Part shown: positions 38,474-52,200 of the stretch, piece by piece
How the letters are laid out: each line of letters begins with the position of its first letter
Position numbering within the stretch: the stretch's first letter is position 1
Source of the DNA: Tetrahymena elliotti 4EA
Lineage: Eukaryota; Ciliophora; Oligohymenophorea; Hymenostomatida; Tetrahymenidae
DNA: 64,000 nucleotides
Assembly (NCBI GenBank): GCA_000231825.2
Contig: AFXF02001488.1
Span: forward strand, 372,001-436,000
Direction: 5' to 3'
The notes under the pieces: model-generated
The model's database searches: none
What the model saw: only the letters and a program-made list of their open reading frames with translations
What the model was told of the DNA's origin: nothing
Translations under genes and position numbers: made by a program

Positions 38474-39298
38474 AAAAGAATCATTAAATAATAAATGATT
38501 AATTTTATATATAATACGCATAATAAATTGTTTGTAAACGCATTGTTTACGTATTTTATATAATTAAAAAATGTTATAAAAAATTGAAAAATATATTGAA
38601 AATATCCAATCTAAATTATGACATACTTTAATATGATTTTAAATATAACTTATTAATTACAGATTTTTTTAGCAAATCATGGTTACATTTGAAAAATAGT
38701 AAACAGTCATCTTATTTTAAGATATTTAGTTTGAGAATATATTTTTAGGAATTATGTATTTCTAGTAAAAACAAAAATGCATTATGATTGATTATGAATT
38801 GGACTTATTTATTTTTTGATTTTTCATGAAAATAGCTAGAAGAAGCTTTTGTTCAATTACACATTAATTTTTGATTAATTTAATTTAGTGTATTAGTAAG
38901 GAAATTATTGAATAAAAGAAATAAATAAAAGAACCAATATATATTTAATTGAAAACTAATTTAATATTACCATTTTGTATTTTGAAAATAAAAATTTGTC
39001 AAAAACAAAACAAATTGACAAATACTTTAAATTTCACTTTAATTCTTTTAAGGTAATTTGGTTCTTGCAATCCTAAATATATATTTTTTCATGTTTATCA
39101 ATAAATGAATTTCATTTTTCTATTTAATTTTTTTTTTGTAGAAAAGCCCAACAAAAATTACTTTTTTAATAAAAATTTTGAATGACTGAAATTTAATCTA
39201 TTCATTGAAATGTAAGATAAATTAATATATAAAATAGATAATAGTGCACAGTTAATACATATTTTTTTAAGATAAAAGTTTATTTTAGTTAATAGATT
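38474..39298. other. convergent intergenic spacer with small hairpins
   Basis: A+T-rich spacer. It holds a 6-bp inverted repeat (GTAAAC/GTTTAC, 38534-38550) just downstream of the secreted-protein stop codon and a 9-bp inverted repeat (ATTTGTCAA/TTGACAAAT, 38994-39023). Either could be a 3' end signal; neither is proven. Confidence 0.4.
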
Positions 39299-42200
39299 TC
39301 ATTTATTTAGTAAATGATTATAAAGTATTTCAATTAATTAATCTTTGATTATAGGCTTTGCTAAGTAGTCATCAAACCCATTAGCTAAGCATTTTTAAAT
39401 AGTAGCTTCATCAATAAATCCTAAATTTTAAATTATTATAAACTTTAATATTGAGGATCATTAAATTAATTTATTTACCTGAGCATGCAATAATTACAGG
39501 CTAAGGGAATTAAAAGGATTCATATATTTATTGAATTTTATTTGCAACTTGAATTCCACATGCAGGACCCAGATTTAGATCCATAAATATCATTTTGAAA
39601 ACTTTACAATTATCACAATGTGCATTTTCAATTTTATCTCTTACTTTTTTCTCTGAATTTGGTCCATTAGTGCTTGTTTCTGCCTAAAATAATAAAATGT
39701 AAATTTGAGTTTTTTTTATTTATATTTAACAAATTTAGTATGATTTCTAATTTTTTAAAGAGTTTAAAGGGATTTTTTTATTAAACAATTTGTTGAAAAC
39801 TTTATTTGAGATGAGTCATTTCAAATATCATAGTAATTCCAAGTATTTTGTTCTTACTCTTTTTTATTCCCTTATTTCATCATCTGACTCTACTATTTAA
39901 ATTTGTAAATAAGTTACCTCAATAAAATATGTTTTAAGATATTTATCTAGGATGTAAATATTGAAGTCACTGTCATCAACAATCAGAACTTCTTTTACAT
40001 TAGAACACTAACAAACGCTTTTTTGCTATTTTCGTATATTTATAAAGTCTTCTAACTTTTATTTTTACTTATTGGATGCTGTTTCTTATTGTAATAGGAG
40101 TGTCTGTGGTCTTAAATAGATAACTTAAGAGAAGAAAGAAGAGGAATTTTATATTTTTTTATTTTTGGATTGCTTAGCTTTTGATATTTCTTTATCGGCT
40201 GATCCTGTAGGGGATTCTAAATTAAAGTCAAATTAATTTAGAGCCTTTTTGAAGCAGGAAGGGATATTTGAATAAGATTTTAAATTTTAAATGTAATTTG
40301 AAGTATTATCTTGATTCTTTTAGTCTATTTTTTAGATATTATTTTCATTTATTTGTTGTGCTTATGTTTAAGCGATTGTTTTTTACTTATCAAAATTACA
40401 TTCTTAAGTGCTATCTACTGAATTATTAAAAATTGTGCTTTAATTAAATTTAGTTATTCTAACTGAATTCATTATGTATGGAGCTGGAATAGATTCTAAA
40501 GAATACATATCATTCTCTTCACAAGCATATTAAGCAGAATATTTATTATTATCTGAGTTTTCAGTTATCTTTAAACTTAATTTTTTTTAGCTTGGTGCAT
40601 TTAAATATGAATTAAAAGAATTAGTCTTATTTAATTTATCAAAAGGAGATAACAAATCCTTTTCATTACAAGACTAATCAAGAATATAGAAATAAAATTT
40701 AGTACCATACCCTATTTTCCATTTTTAAAAATAAGTTTTAAAAAGTATTTTTTAATTATTTACCCAGTTTAGATTCTACTTAAAGTCCTACATTTTCACC
40801 TGGAGATAGTTGCTTAGCTAGAATATTAGAAATCATTAATCCTAACCCCACTCCTTATGGATTTAGATTTTATCTAAATTCTTAATCAACCTTACCAAAT
40901 GTTTTAAATAAATTTTTTTACCCTTCCTCTGTAATACCAATACCTAATTAAAATAAGCATATTGATTAAATAAAAGAGGAAATTTTATTTTTGATTAATA
41001 CCTGAATCTTAAACAGTTATTTTGTAGAGGTAAGGAGAATGCTTTTCTAGTGAGAGAACAATATCCCCTTATTCTGTAAATTTGACAGCATTACCAAGTA
41101 AGTTTGTAATAATTTATTAAATTCTATTAGGGTCTGATTATATTTCTTCTGGTATTTCATTTTTATTAGCAATATTTAAGAAGAAATTTAACTACCTTAT
41201 TTTTATCTAAGCTTTCATCATCTAAAAAATATTTTCAAATAATTTTTTGAGATTAAATTAAATATTTGTTAATTTAAATGTTCCTGCTTGAATTTAAGAA
41301 AAATCTAAAAAGTCATTCAGAAGATTAAGTAGAATTTGGCTGGAATATAAAGTAGGATTAATATATTCTTAAATTAATGTTTCATCTTAATAAATGTCCT
41401 TAGTGAGTTACATCATACTAATAATGCAATTTAGAGGTTATCTTAACTCGTGACTCACATTTCTTAGCATAGATGACTTCTTTTCATTTATATCCTTTAA
41501 AACTTTTATCTAATTAAAATGTGTAACGTCCCTTATAGTCACAATAACTCCTTCTGTAAATCCTAAGTAACAAGGTATGAATTAGATCTCAAAAATCTAT
41601 ACATCCTCAATACTTTCTTATTTTTGTTGCTTTTATTTTTAAATTAAAATAAATTTCAAAAAAAATAAAATAAAATAAGATAGTAAATTGTTTATGTTAA
41701 CTGTTTTTATTTTATGAATAAAATTAACTAAAAACATTTTAACTAAATTATTTGGAGTTTGATCAAATTAAATATTAAAATATTTTTACAGAGTAAGAGC
41801 GATAAAAAAGGGATGTGAATTTATTTTAGCTTATGATACCATACTGTTTGTATGAAGAACCTTGTGATTAAAAGCTTTAAATCATTTATTCAAACAACTC
41901 CAAGAAGGACTTACATCTTATTTTATTATCATTCAGTTCTTTTTCTTTAGCGAATTATTATTGCTATTATTCTTTTTCTCTAAGCTAAAATTGTTCCTTC
42001 TCTCTTAGTTAATATAGCTATTCTTTATCTTTAAATAAATCTAATTTGAGAAAGTAGTTGCTCTAGCTTAATTTTGTATTTGGAAACATAGAAGCACTAG
42101 AATTAGGATGAGTTCCAAAACTATAAATTGGCAAGTTGTGATTTGAGCTATGATTAATGTAATTACTAGTTTGCTGTTAGAGTACTGTTTAAGTATTTTG

Positions 42201-45116
42201 ATTGGGCTAGAGCTAAATATTATTAGTTGATGCTTATTCTCTAATTATTTTTTAGTTTAAATTTATAGTTTAATTTGAAAAGCTTTAGCCTATATTAATG
42301 TTTTTTAAACTGGATTTACTTTGGTGCTTTTATTGTGATTAAAACGTTTAATTTTGTGCTTGAAAATAATTATATTGTAGATTATTATTATGTTAATCTT
42401 GATTTTATTACAAATTAATTGAATTAGTGAGTTATCCTACACTTAAGTTTTGATTGAAATTTTTCCATTTATTTTCTGTTTAATTTTGTTATTTTTGAGC
42501 TATTATTTCATCTAGATAATGCTTATAATTTTCTAGAGTTTCAATACTCTTAAGTTAAACCAACTCTCCAAAGAGAGTACGATTGCTTGATTTTGGGAAA
42601 AGATATTAGATAAATACATTTGCAAAATGGATGTTGTGGTTTTTATCTATCAAAATCACTCCTTCCTCAGGAAGGTATTTAAGAATGTTTTTATATAATT
42701 TAGTTTTTTGTTTATCTGTATATGAATGACTAATAGTCTAGTTCCTCTAAAAGACTAAAGGAGGCAGAGTTAATCTACTACTCATTTAATCGATTTTATG
42801 TTCACTAGATTTTCCTCTCTATATATTGCTACCATTCTTTACTTATTATTTGCTTGCAGAATTAAGTTATTTATTTACTTAATCTTGAGTTGTATAATTG
42901 TCATCTCTAAAAAATTCAGTACTTTGAATCTCATCTTTATTTTCTTCTTAATACAAATATGGGAATTCGAGGTTTAATTATAAATTTTCTTTCTCTGTTT
43001 TCCAGCTCTGTTCATACCTTTTGGAGGGTGATAATTATTAATTTTTGTCATCTTGGTTTACTATTAATGAAATACTTAAGTTGAATGTGTTTTTTAGAGA
43101 TTCAGGTGACAGCTGAGGAGAGTAGTATCTAAATGATTTCTTTTTGGGCAAGCTTTTCTATTTTTTATATTTTGAATATAAATTTTGTCTATGCTAAGAT
43201 ACAGAAAATGAGTTAGATTTGTAAAAAGTAAAGTTTTGTTCTTAGCCATTATTTGCTTTTTGATGAAATTTCATAGTCTCGTCTTCTTAAGATATTTTTT
43301 CTTCAATTTGTGATTACTCTTAAAGTCTTTTGAAAATTGAGAAATTTCTATGAATTTGTCTTTAAAAAGCAGACTCTGATGCTTGCATAGAATTAAAAGC
43401 TGCTATACTTGAACTGTTACTGTTACAACTTTTTTATAACTCATTGGAAGATGAGATATCAGCTTTACTGGATTAAAAATTCTAAAGAATTGCACTATTT
43501 TATTCTTATTCTTTATCACTATTTGTTTTACTTGTACTTTATTATCTAATTCTGCTTTCTTTAGATTGTTATAACTTATTGATCTTATCTGTTTTAGTGA
43601 TAGCCTTAATATTAGTTAAACTTTATTACTTGCTCTTTATATCTTTAATATTTTTCAAGGTTTAGTAGCTTTCCTTACCAGAATTTTAAGATGGGTATGG
43701 AATTTAAATGCTAGTGTTTCTACTCTATCTATTATTATTTGCTTCATTAAGCTAGTTTGAATTTTATATTTATTCTTATTAGCTTTACTATTCAGGATCA
43801 TTTATTTTTTCAGAATTCAAGCTATTTTAGTTGAAAATATTAATATCTTATTATTTTCCTTCTTTCTCTTTTTAGGAATATTCATCTAAAATTAAATTTT
43901 ATTTTATGTTTTTAGTTTTTAAAAATTTTTGTGTGTCCGAAGCATAACATTTTGTGTAGTTCTCATTTTAATTTAACAGATTTAACAGATTAGGAGAGTT
44001 TATTGATAATGGAGATTTCAAATTAACTTTTACCTCTGTAGGTATAGAAGTGTTTGAAAAATATTGTTTCCTACTAAAAGTTTTAGGATCAGTAGAATTA
44101 TTGTTTTATTAATTAAAAATAACAGCACTTTCATAAGAGTAAATTGCATGGACTATTAATATAATCAAGTAATAGTAAAATATTAATAATTTATTTTATA
44201 AAATCAGCAAAAAGTTAATGATTAAAGCACCCAATAACAGAATCAGTTTCATCCCAAGAAAGCTCAAATAATAAGATTAAATATAGTTATAAAGAAGAAG
44301 CACTTCAATATAATATATTTCTAACTAGAAGTTTATTTAAGAATTCCAATTGTTTTTTCTACTTATAATTTCTATTGTTTATTAAGTAGAATAAGAATAG
44401 CAATAGAAAGTAAATAGGCTGATGGCAAGAATTAAAGATTAAGGAATTATTTTTTTCTTGAATACTTTTATATTGCAACATGTATTATTATTTTGATTTA
44501 AAATCTAGGCTTGAATGTTGCTATTATTCTTAGCATGAAACATTATTATATTAATTATTATGAATAAAGCTAATATTATGATAATAAATATTTTATGAAA
44601 AAAGCTATCCTAATTTTAATCACCATCAAATACCATTTTCATAACATTAGAGAAAATTAAAGATAAAAGCATAAAAATTTGTAAAAACTTATTTCTCCAG
44701 TAAGGCTGTTATGTTTACTATTAAGTACTCTCCATTAATATAATTTATGATATTTTGCTAAAATATCTCTTATTAGAATTACCTATCTTATCTTAATCAT
44801 CTAAATTTTCATTACTAAACTGCTATTTCAAAGGTAATTCTGCAGGCGTATTAAGTGTATAATGTAAATAAGGCTAATTAGGACTCAATATTATATGCTA
44901 GTTATGCAGATTACTTTTATTGCCAACTCTTTAATCATTAAAAATACTATCCTTATGGATGGATGTATAATCATTTCTATTTTTTGTAGCCTCTTACTCA
45001 GCTTCAGCAACATCTGAATTCAATTTCAGAAATTCATATGTGCTTATTTAATTTTTTTTACTTCTATCAGTATCTTTTATCCTCTTAGTTGATTAATCAG
45101 CCAAGTCTACTTTCAT
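39299..45116 (-). CDS. transmembrane hybrid histidine kinase with PAS and receiver domains
   Basis: Six exons (45116-41915, 41616-41002, 40943-40764, 40711-39918, 39683-39479, 39420-39299; introns 298, 58, 52, 234 and 58 nt) give 1705 residues. The order is: soluble N-terminus; about five hydrophobic segments at residues 145-350; a 450-residue S/N/Q-rich region; a PAS-like segment (LPEEGVILIDKNHNIHFAN); coiled coil; a second sensor segment; the H box (MLRNVSHELRQPLN, phospho-acceptor His near 1120); N box (NLLGNAVKFT); G boxes (DSGIGI, GVGLGL); a long low-complexity insert; then a receiver with acidic pair VDDS, phospho-acceptor MIFMDLNLG and the lysine in YLAKP. It should autophosphorylate and pass phosphate to its own receiver, then to a separate Hpt protein. 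The stimulus is unknown. Confidence 0.92.
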
Positions 45117-46833
45117 TTTAAAAATATATTTGCTTTATTTATTAGAGTATTTAACAAGAAATTAAGAGTCAGCTATTAATTTATTATTATTTCAAGCCTT
45201 ATTAGCAAACTAAACCTCAGTTTTATTAGTTAAGTAATACTTACGTAATTTAATGTTAATTACTGTAATTATGTTAATTGATACCATAAATACAAATAAT
45301 TATAAAAAAAATTATTCATCTATTATGAATTTGTTAAATAAATTAATCAAAAAAGTCATTAAACTTAAAATTTATAATTTAACTTATTTTTTTTTTTATT
45401 TGATAAGAGCTTAATTTTTTTAAGGAAAATGAATTCTAAAATTATTTCATTAAATTGTAAATTGATGTATCAAAAAAAAAAAAATAAAACACCAATTATT
45501 TGCTCATAAAAAATATTCAATATATAATTCAAGCAGTTTTTTATTGTAACATGTATTACCTAAAGTAACTTTTATAATTTTAACAATTTTCTTCTTGCTA
45601 TTTATAGAATAATAAGAGAATATTAGAAAAAAAAAATTAAAATTTTAACTTATCATTTTTTTAAAGCTCATCTCAAATTACTAAAAAATAAAAAATTATA
45701 ATCTCTATCAACTCATAGCTGATATTTCTTTCATTTTTCTGAGTTAATAAAAAAATTATATGTTAGTTATCAACTAAAGAATATTTGAGTGTGATTAGAA
45801 TTATTAATTCTGCTGGGATATTTCTAAAAGATAAATAGTATTATTATAATTATGAAATATTAAAACACAATTTTTAATTCAAAAAAATAAAGCTTTATAT
45901 TAAAAACTACTATTTCAAGATTAATTTGCTTATTCAAGTCAAGTAGGATAAAAAAATCTTAAATTTCTTTTACTGGATAAAATATTGAATTAACTTTAGA
46001 TACTGTTTATTTTTCATTTTTTTATTATTTTAATCTAAAAGTCTAAGAATTCACTCTCAATAATAATTAAATTTCTTTTATAAAGAAATGGAAAATAAAT
46101 AATTAAATTGGCATTTTTATATATTAACAATTAGTAATCTCTTTTATTTTTGTAGAAATTATTGCTAAAAAAGACATTTTAATTTGAAAAATCTATTGTT
46201 TTCTATAAAAAAAAATAAATAAGTAAGTAAATATTTTTGGATTAAATTTATTGTTGATAAATTTAAAGGTATTTCTATAAGGCTTGAAAAAATTCCTCTT
46301 TGCTTATTTATAAAATTCTTTTTAGTTTAAAATATTAACATTCTTCTTAGTTTAAATTAAAGTTTTAACTTTTTTACTTTTCAAAAGGTCTGTCTGTAAC
46401 AAAGTTTAAAATAATGAATAAATTAAATCATATTATAAAATAGATAAAAGAAAAATAATATTTGAAATGTAAACTAACTTAGTAAATCTGAAATAAATCC
46501 AAAAATTAGAAGTATTTGTAAGATAAATCATTTATTAAATTTTCATTACAGCAGAAATCGAAATTGACGAAATTTCGTCTTTAGTATGCAAATAATAGCT
46601 ATATTTGCATTAAAGTTTAATAAGAAGTGACGATTGTTTGACTATTTTAGTTGAAAGGTGAAAGTATCCACAAATTAAATGACAGTAATATTTATAAATT
46701 CTTAACTATTAGTTATAAATAATACTTTTAAAAGGCCTAATTATTTAATCAAATAATACAAAAACATACGTAATTTAAAGAATAATCTAATTAGAGATAA
46801 AGCAAATAGCATTAACAAAAGTTAGTTGTTTGC
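45117..46833. other. divergent intergenic region (probable promoters)
   Basis: 1.7 kb between the divergently transcribed histidine-kinase and 7-TM genes, so it should hold both promoters. Apart from the paired palindromes at 46566-46610 and poly(A) runs, no defined element was recognised. Confidence 0.5.
46566..46610. promoter_or_regulatory. two adjacent perfect inverted repeats
   Basis: GACGAAATTTCGTC (46566-46579) is a perfect 14-bp palindrome. Seven bases later ATGCAAATA (46586-46594) pairs with TATTTGCAT (46602-46610) around a 7-base loop. The pair lies about 225 bases upstream of the 7-TM start codon and is locally G+C rich. It could bind a dimeric regulator or form tandem hairpins in RNA; no function is shown. 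Confidence 0.45.
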
Positions 46834-48508
46834 ATGGCAATTTTAGTTTATAAAAGCACATTCAGCCTAATAGTTAATGAATTAGAAGGAACTACCTATT
46901 CAACAAATATATTTTGCTTATTATAAGTTATCATATTCGCTTTAATCTTATTATTTCTCATATACAGATTAGTTTGGATATTTCTTTGGTGTAAAAAAAA
47001 TAGCGAAAGCTTCTTGAAAAGCAAATTTACACACATTCATTTATCTTTAATTGCATGCCATATATGTACGTAATTTTTCTTAATTCCTTCATTAAACAAT
47101 TTACCCATAATAATCATAATAATAGTTTTAATTGTTATATAATCGAGATTTTACTATTAGTATGGGAAGATGTATGATAATATTAATTAATAGAAAGAAT
47201 GCTTTCGAACAAATGAATAGTGTGAAATAGATAAGGGCTTATACGAATTCTCTTCAAAACAAGATCTACTTTATTACTTTCTATTCTTCTTTTTTTGTTT
47301 CAGCATTGTCTTAGCTTGTATTTATTGGTAAATTAATCAAACTATCATTTGCAAAAAAACAAACAAATGTATTACTTACTCATTAAATTAAAAAATAATT
47401 ATATAGGTTTAATATAATATTCAATATTTCTAATATTTTGATTCTAGTACAAGTTTTACTTGGAAGCTTAATCTTTGTTTTTGCATTCATCTATTAAATT
47501 TTTATGAGTTCTGCTTTGCTAGTATTTGAAGAAAACAATGGTACCGATGATTAGAATATTTTCTAAAATTTAGTAACCATCAACTACTACTTTTAGTAAA
47601 AATAGTTAATGCTTAGATATTATTTTTAACATTCCTATTTTAAAGTCATTCAACAGTTATAGGAATAGTGCTATTAATTGGAATTTTCTTTGTCAGGAGT
47701 ATCAAAAAGATTAGAAAAAACCTTGAAAAAATATATATGATCTCATATGAATACAAGTATCAGGTAATAATAATTATTGTGGAATAATATATCAGCTAGA
47801 ATGCTAGTCTAAAACAATCTAAGTTATCTTTTAATTTAGATATTTTACCCCCCCTAATTAAAAGATAAAAAATAATATCATGATGATTGCAATCATATTC
47901 AATCATATCTTAAAATTCTTTTATATTTTAACACAAATTCATTTAAGTTTTATTACCACCAATCCAACAAAAAATTTAAAGATCGAGATGAAAATAATAT
48001 CCTAATTTATTGATTAAAAAGTTATTTGAAATTCATTTTTAAATAAAAAATTATTATAAAATAGCTAATTTTAGAAAATTTTTCTATAGTTTTAATCACA
48101 TTAGCAAAATTGTCTTTCCATATTCTTTGCTTGGCTGAAGATAAAGATGAAATTGAGTAAAAATTTTCATCTTAAAAGCTTAACTAACTAATTAATATTT
48201 AAAACAGTACTACATTAGACACAGTAATATGCTATTTTTCTGGATTTGAAAATATTATTTGTTATGGTTGTAATGGCTATTTTTTATCAATGTTATTCTT
48301 CCCAACACGCCAAAAAAAAATTGATGCCTTAAATACTTTTGAGTAAAATTTAGAATAAGATGAAGATATCTAATTCATGCAAGATAGCAATATTGATAAA
48401 AAATAAAATGAAATCAGTTTTATAAACAAGAAAGGTAAATTTAAAAATAATTCATAAAAAAATTAAATAAAATACTTTATAAAAAAAGAAAATATGAAAA
48501 AGGAATGA
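46834..48508 (+). CDS. seven-transmembrane receptor-like protein
   Basis: Five exons (46834-47065, 47126-47327, 47407-47595, 47646-47763, 48065-48508; introns 60, 79, 50 and 301 nt) give 394 residues. Seven hydrophobic segments can be drawn: one beginning FCLLQVIIFALILLF, then ACHIFLIVIQ, FFFFCFSIVLACIYW, VQVLLGSLIFVFAFIY, VIGIVLLIGIFF, FSIVLITLAKLSFH and the last around CYFSGFENIICYG. Loops between TM5 and TM6 are basic (KKIRKNLEK), and the C-terminal tail is long, charged and N/Q/K rich, as in G-protein-coupled-receptor-like topology. No rhodopsin DRY or secretin signature is evident, so the exact class is open; THH1/TOM1-like proteins are an alternative. The 301-nt intron was chosen because it directly restores frame and a continuous loop. 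Confidence 0.75.
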
Positions 48509-49272
48509 AAGTTCACCAAAATAATTAATTCCTGAAGTTAATAAAAAAATCAAACTAATAGCTAACTGTATTTATTTTTAAATTAATTAATATTTTGTTT
48601 TAATATTTTTTATTAATTAAATAAAAATAATTCTCCTCGTCTTTATGATTAAACATTAGATTTATGCCAAATCAAATAAACAATATTTCTCCACTGATTC
48701 AATTATAAATTAATTTAAAAACTTGACAACTTATTTTGTTCTTTTCTTTTTAATCTTTATTAAATTCATAATTTTTTAACAAATTCAAATTGAAAATAAG
48801 TTAAATAATAAGTATATGCTACAAAATCATAACTTAATTGCTAAAAAGACATTAGAAAATAAAATGAAATCTAAAAATTATTTTTAAGAATTGAGTTAAA
48901 AGATATATTAACTTAATAACAATTCAAATTGTACTTATTTTTAGTATTAATGTTATTTATTTTTTAAATTAATTTTTAGACTACTACAACCTGATTAAAA
49001 ATGAACTAAAAAATAGATTTCAAGTTGTTTGTATTAAAGGGGTTTTTAAAATTAAGAAAAAAAAGAATTAAAATATTATTTTATTTATTCTGTTGTGTAT
49101 TCATAAATGATTATTATTTATTAAATACATCTTTTCATTGCTAGATTTTAAATCAACTAAACAATATTAAGATTTTAATTGATATTGATTTAATATTTAA
49201 AATTGAAATTTTGTTTGAAGAAATTAACAAAACAGATAGATGTATTATTGATACAGATTTAAATATTTTAAC
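48509..49272. other. convergent intergenic spacer
   Basis: About 760 bases, A+T rich, no supported feature. Confidence 0.6.
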
Positions 49273-52200
49273 TCACTCTAATTGTTATTTAATTATTCCG
49301 TTTTTAAAAATTCCTTTTATTATTTTTCCATCTTTGTAGCAAATAAGTCCTTCTCCATTGGGTTCCCAATTTTGAATATGGCCACTATAAACATCTCCAT
49401 TTTGGTATTTGATAATATGCTATTGTGCAGGGTCAAGGTGATTATCAACAAATTCTCCTTGATAAATATTATTTGTTTTTAAATTTTTGTAAAATCCTTA
49501 ACCATTAAATTTATTATGTAAAAATTCACCAGTATATGAATAACCTTCACTCTAATATTCACCCTAGCCATGCATTTCTCCCTTCTTAAAGTCTCCACAG
49601 TATACATCTCCATTAGATTTCACAAGTTAACCTTTATCTGAAAAAAGATCATCCAAAAACTATCCAACATAATTAATAGAACTGTCACCACTTCTATATT
49701 TACCCATCCCGTTTTTCATATTGTTTTTGAACTCTCCTTCATATAAGCTTTAATCTTTTTCAATTAATGTTCCTTATCCACTAAATTTGTCTGAGTTAAA
49801 GGAACCACAATATTTTAACTTATCAGTAACTAAATTTCCTGATCCATGCTTCTAATCATCAATAAAATCCCCTTCAAAGTAATAATCATTTTTCAAAGTA
49901 ATGATGGTCGTTTTACCATTTTTCATATCATTTTCATAATTATCGCATTATTCAATCTTTCCTTAAATCTAGTCAAATGTAGTTCCTGTTTTTTAATTTA
50001 ATTAAATTAAAATTCTTTAAATTTGCTCAAAAAAAATAATACCTTTTCCATTTCTTTCTCCATTCATCATTGAACCAAAGTAAATTTATCCACTTTCTAA
50101 AGAAATACAAGATCTTTAAGTTGACTCAGAGCAATTAACACTGCGTAAATAAATTTAATCATCATGATGAAGTAACCAATATTTGTAATTTTCAGTCAAA
50201 AAAAATTCTTTCAAAAATTTAATGTTATATTTCTTTAAAGTTGTATAGCTAATTTTAAGTTGTTTTTTCTTTTACTTAAATAACTTTTCAGTTTTTGATA
50301 ACTCAGAATCAATATTAAAAGCTAGTAAAGTGTCACCATCTAGCTAATTAAATTTAGCATATTTATTCGACTGTTAGTTATATCCCACTTATTCCTCTTC
50401 ATCTGAATCAAAATTCAAAAAATCATCAAAAAGTTCATTGATTATTTCATCATCATTGCTACTCTAACTCTTTTCTGAAAGGTTACTGATTTTTCTTTTT
50501 TGATTTATTTCCTATTTATTTTCCATATCTGAAATAGTTGAAGCAGTAGTTGGTTAGGATTATTAATTTAAATCTTAACACCCAGGTTCGATTTAAAATT
50601 CTTCTTTATCCTTTTTTATTGATAAGTTATTTGAATTTTCTCAAAATAAGTTGCATAATTTACTTTTCTGTTGCTCAAGTTGCTTTCTAATTTATCTAAT
50701 TTTTAGTTCAATCTAGCTTCATCCTTTTTACCTAAACTTTATTTTCTTTTAAACTTATTTGATATTTCATCTTAGAAATCCCTGTACCTAAAAATTAAAA
50801 ATATAAAAAATGAAATGTAATAAATGAGGAGCATATTATTATCAGTCAAATAAATAAAACTCTAAATAATTTTTTATGTTGAATCTGGTTGAACAAAATG
50901 CTTTTTGCTGCTAAAAATAATGTTTCGACTGTCATTAATAAAATCTAATATAACTGTTAATTTAAAAATTACCTTTTTTTAACAAGTTCAATCTCACAAA
51001 GTAAATCAATAATGTACTTAGTAAACTATTATCTAATCCAATCATTACTACCTATAAATGAGCTGTCATTTTAAGTGTATTCCATATTTTTCCAGTTTTT
51101 ATCACTTTCTCCTACAACTTTATTTACTGTTTTAGTAATACCTTCCATGAATTTCTTTTCTTCAGAGTTAAGTTGCAAAGATGTCTTTATAGACTCATTT
51201 TATACTATAAGAGAATTGGTATCTAGATCTACTATTAAGTCAGCTCCTGTTTTTTTATGAGATCTTATCAGTTAGTTTGTAGTTCCAATCAAGTATCCTT
51301 TATATTTATCCATATTATCTAATTATTAGATAGTAAAGTACAGCTCCAAAGGACAGTCTTATTCATTAAAAACCCTAAGAGGTAAGCCATACTCTCCTAA
51401 TGCACTTTATATAATATCAATGTATTTGCTTTTGAACTTGAAAAAGGAAAGGCCAGGAATTAAGCTGATCAAACTCATTATAAAATTGCTGGTTGAACAG
51501 CTATGCAATGAGTAAACCAATATCTTTTTTTGGAGCAATAAGGCTTTTAAAATGACTAAAGTTTTTTCTTTGAAAAAATGAATCATAGTTTTTAAAGAAG
51601 TGCCAATGTAAATTTCACTTTCTTGTATATTTTAATTATTTTTAAGTGTCAAATTCATATTTTCATAAGCACATTTAAGAATATCATAATCTGTTATGTT
51701 TTCTTAATCAAAATAAGCTTTTGTTGTTGGCTCAAGTCTTCCCATAATATAACCTTATAAAGGAACAGTGCTTAATACAAATAAAGACTTTTGTAAATGA
51801 CTTCTTGTTAATTCTTTATCCATCTACCTCATTTTTTCGTTTACCTAAATTAGTTAAAATCGTTAATTAATAACTATTTTGTTTTAAATTTAAAAAACAA
51901 TTTAGAAATTTTTGTTATATTTTGCCAAAACAAATAGAAAATTAATTTATAGATGCCTTATTATCTTTAGGTAGAATACTTACTTAATTTTAAGGGCTAT
52001 GTTAGAGCATTATTTTTACTATTGTATTTTTTCTACTATTTGCTTTAGTTGACAGTAGAATGAGAATAACTCCACAACATATCCTTAATTGCAAGAAAAC
52101 TATAATAATAAATTTACCTTGATTTACTTAAAATAAGAAACTCCAAAAAGTGTGACCTATTAAGAAGATGAATCTTCAGATTTTTAATTTTACTGTTCAT

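Noticed and set aside
47841..48014. Possible extra exon inside the 301-nt intron of the 7-TM gene
   Set aside because: It would end at TGA and cut off the last two membrane segments; skipping it restores a continuous loop and frame.
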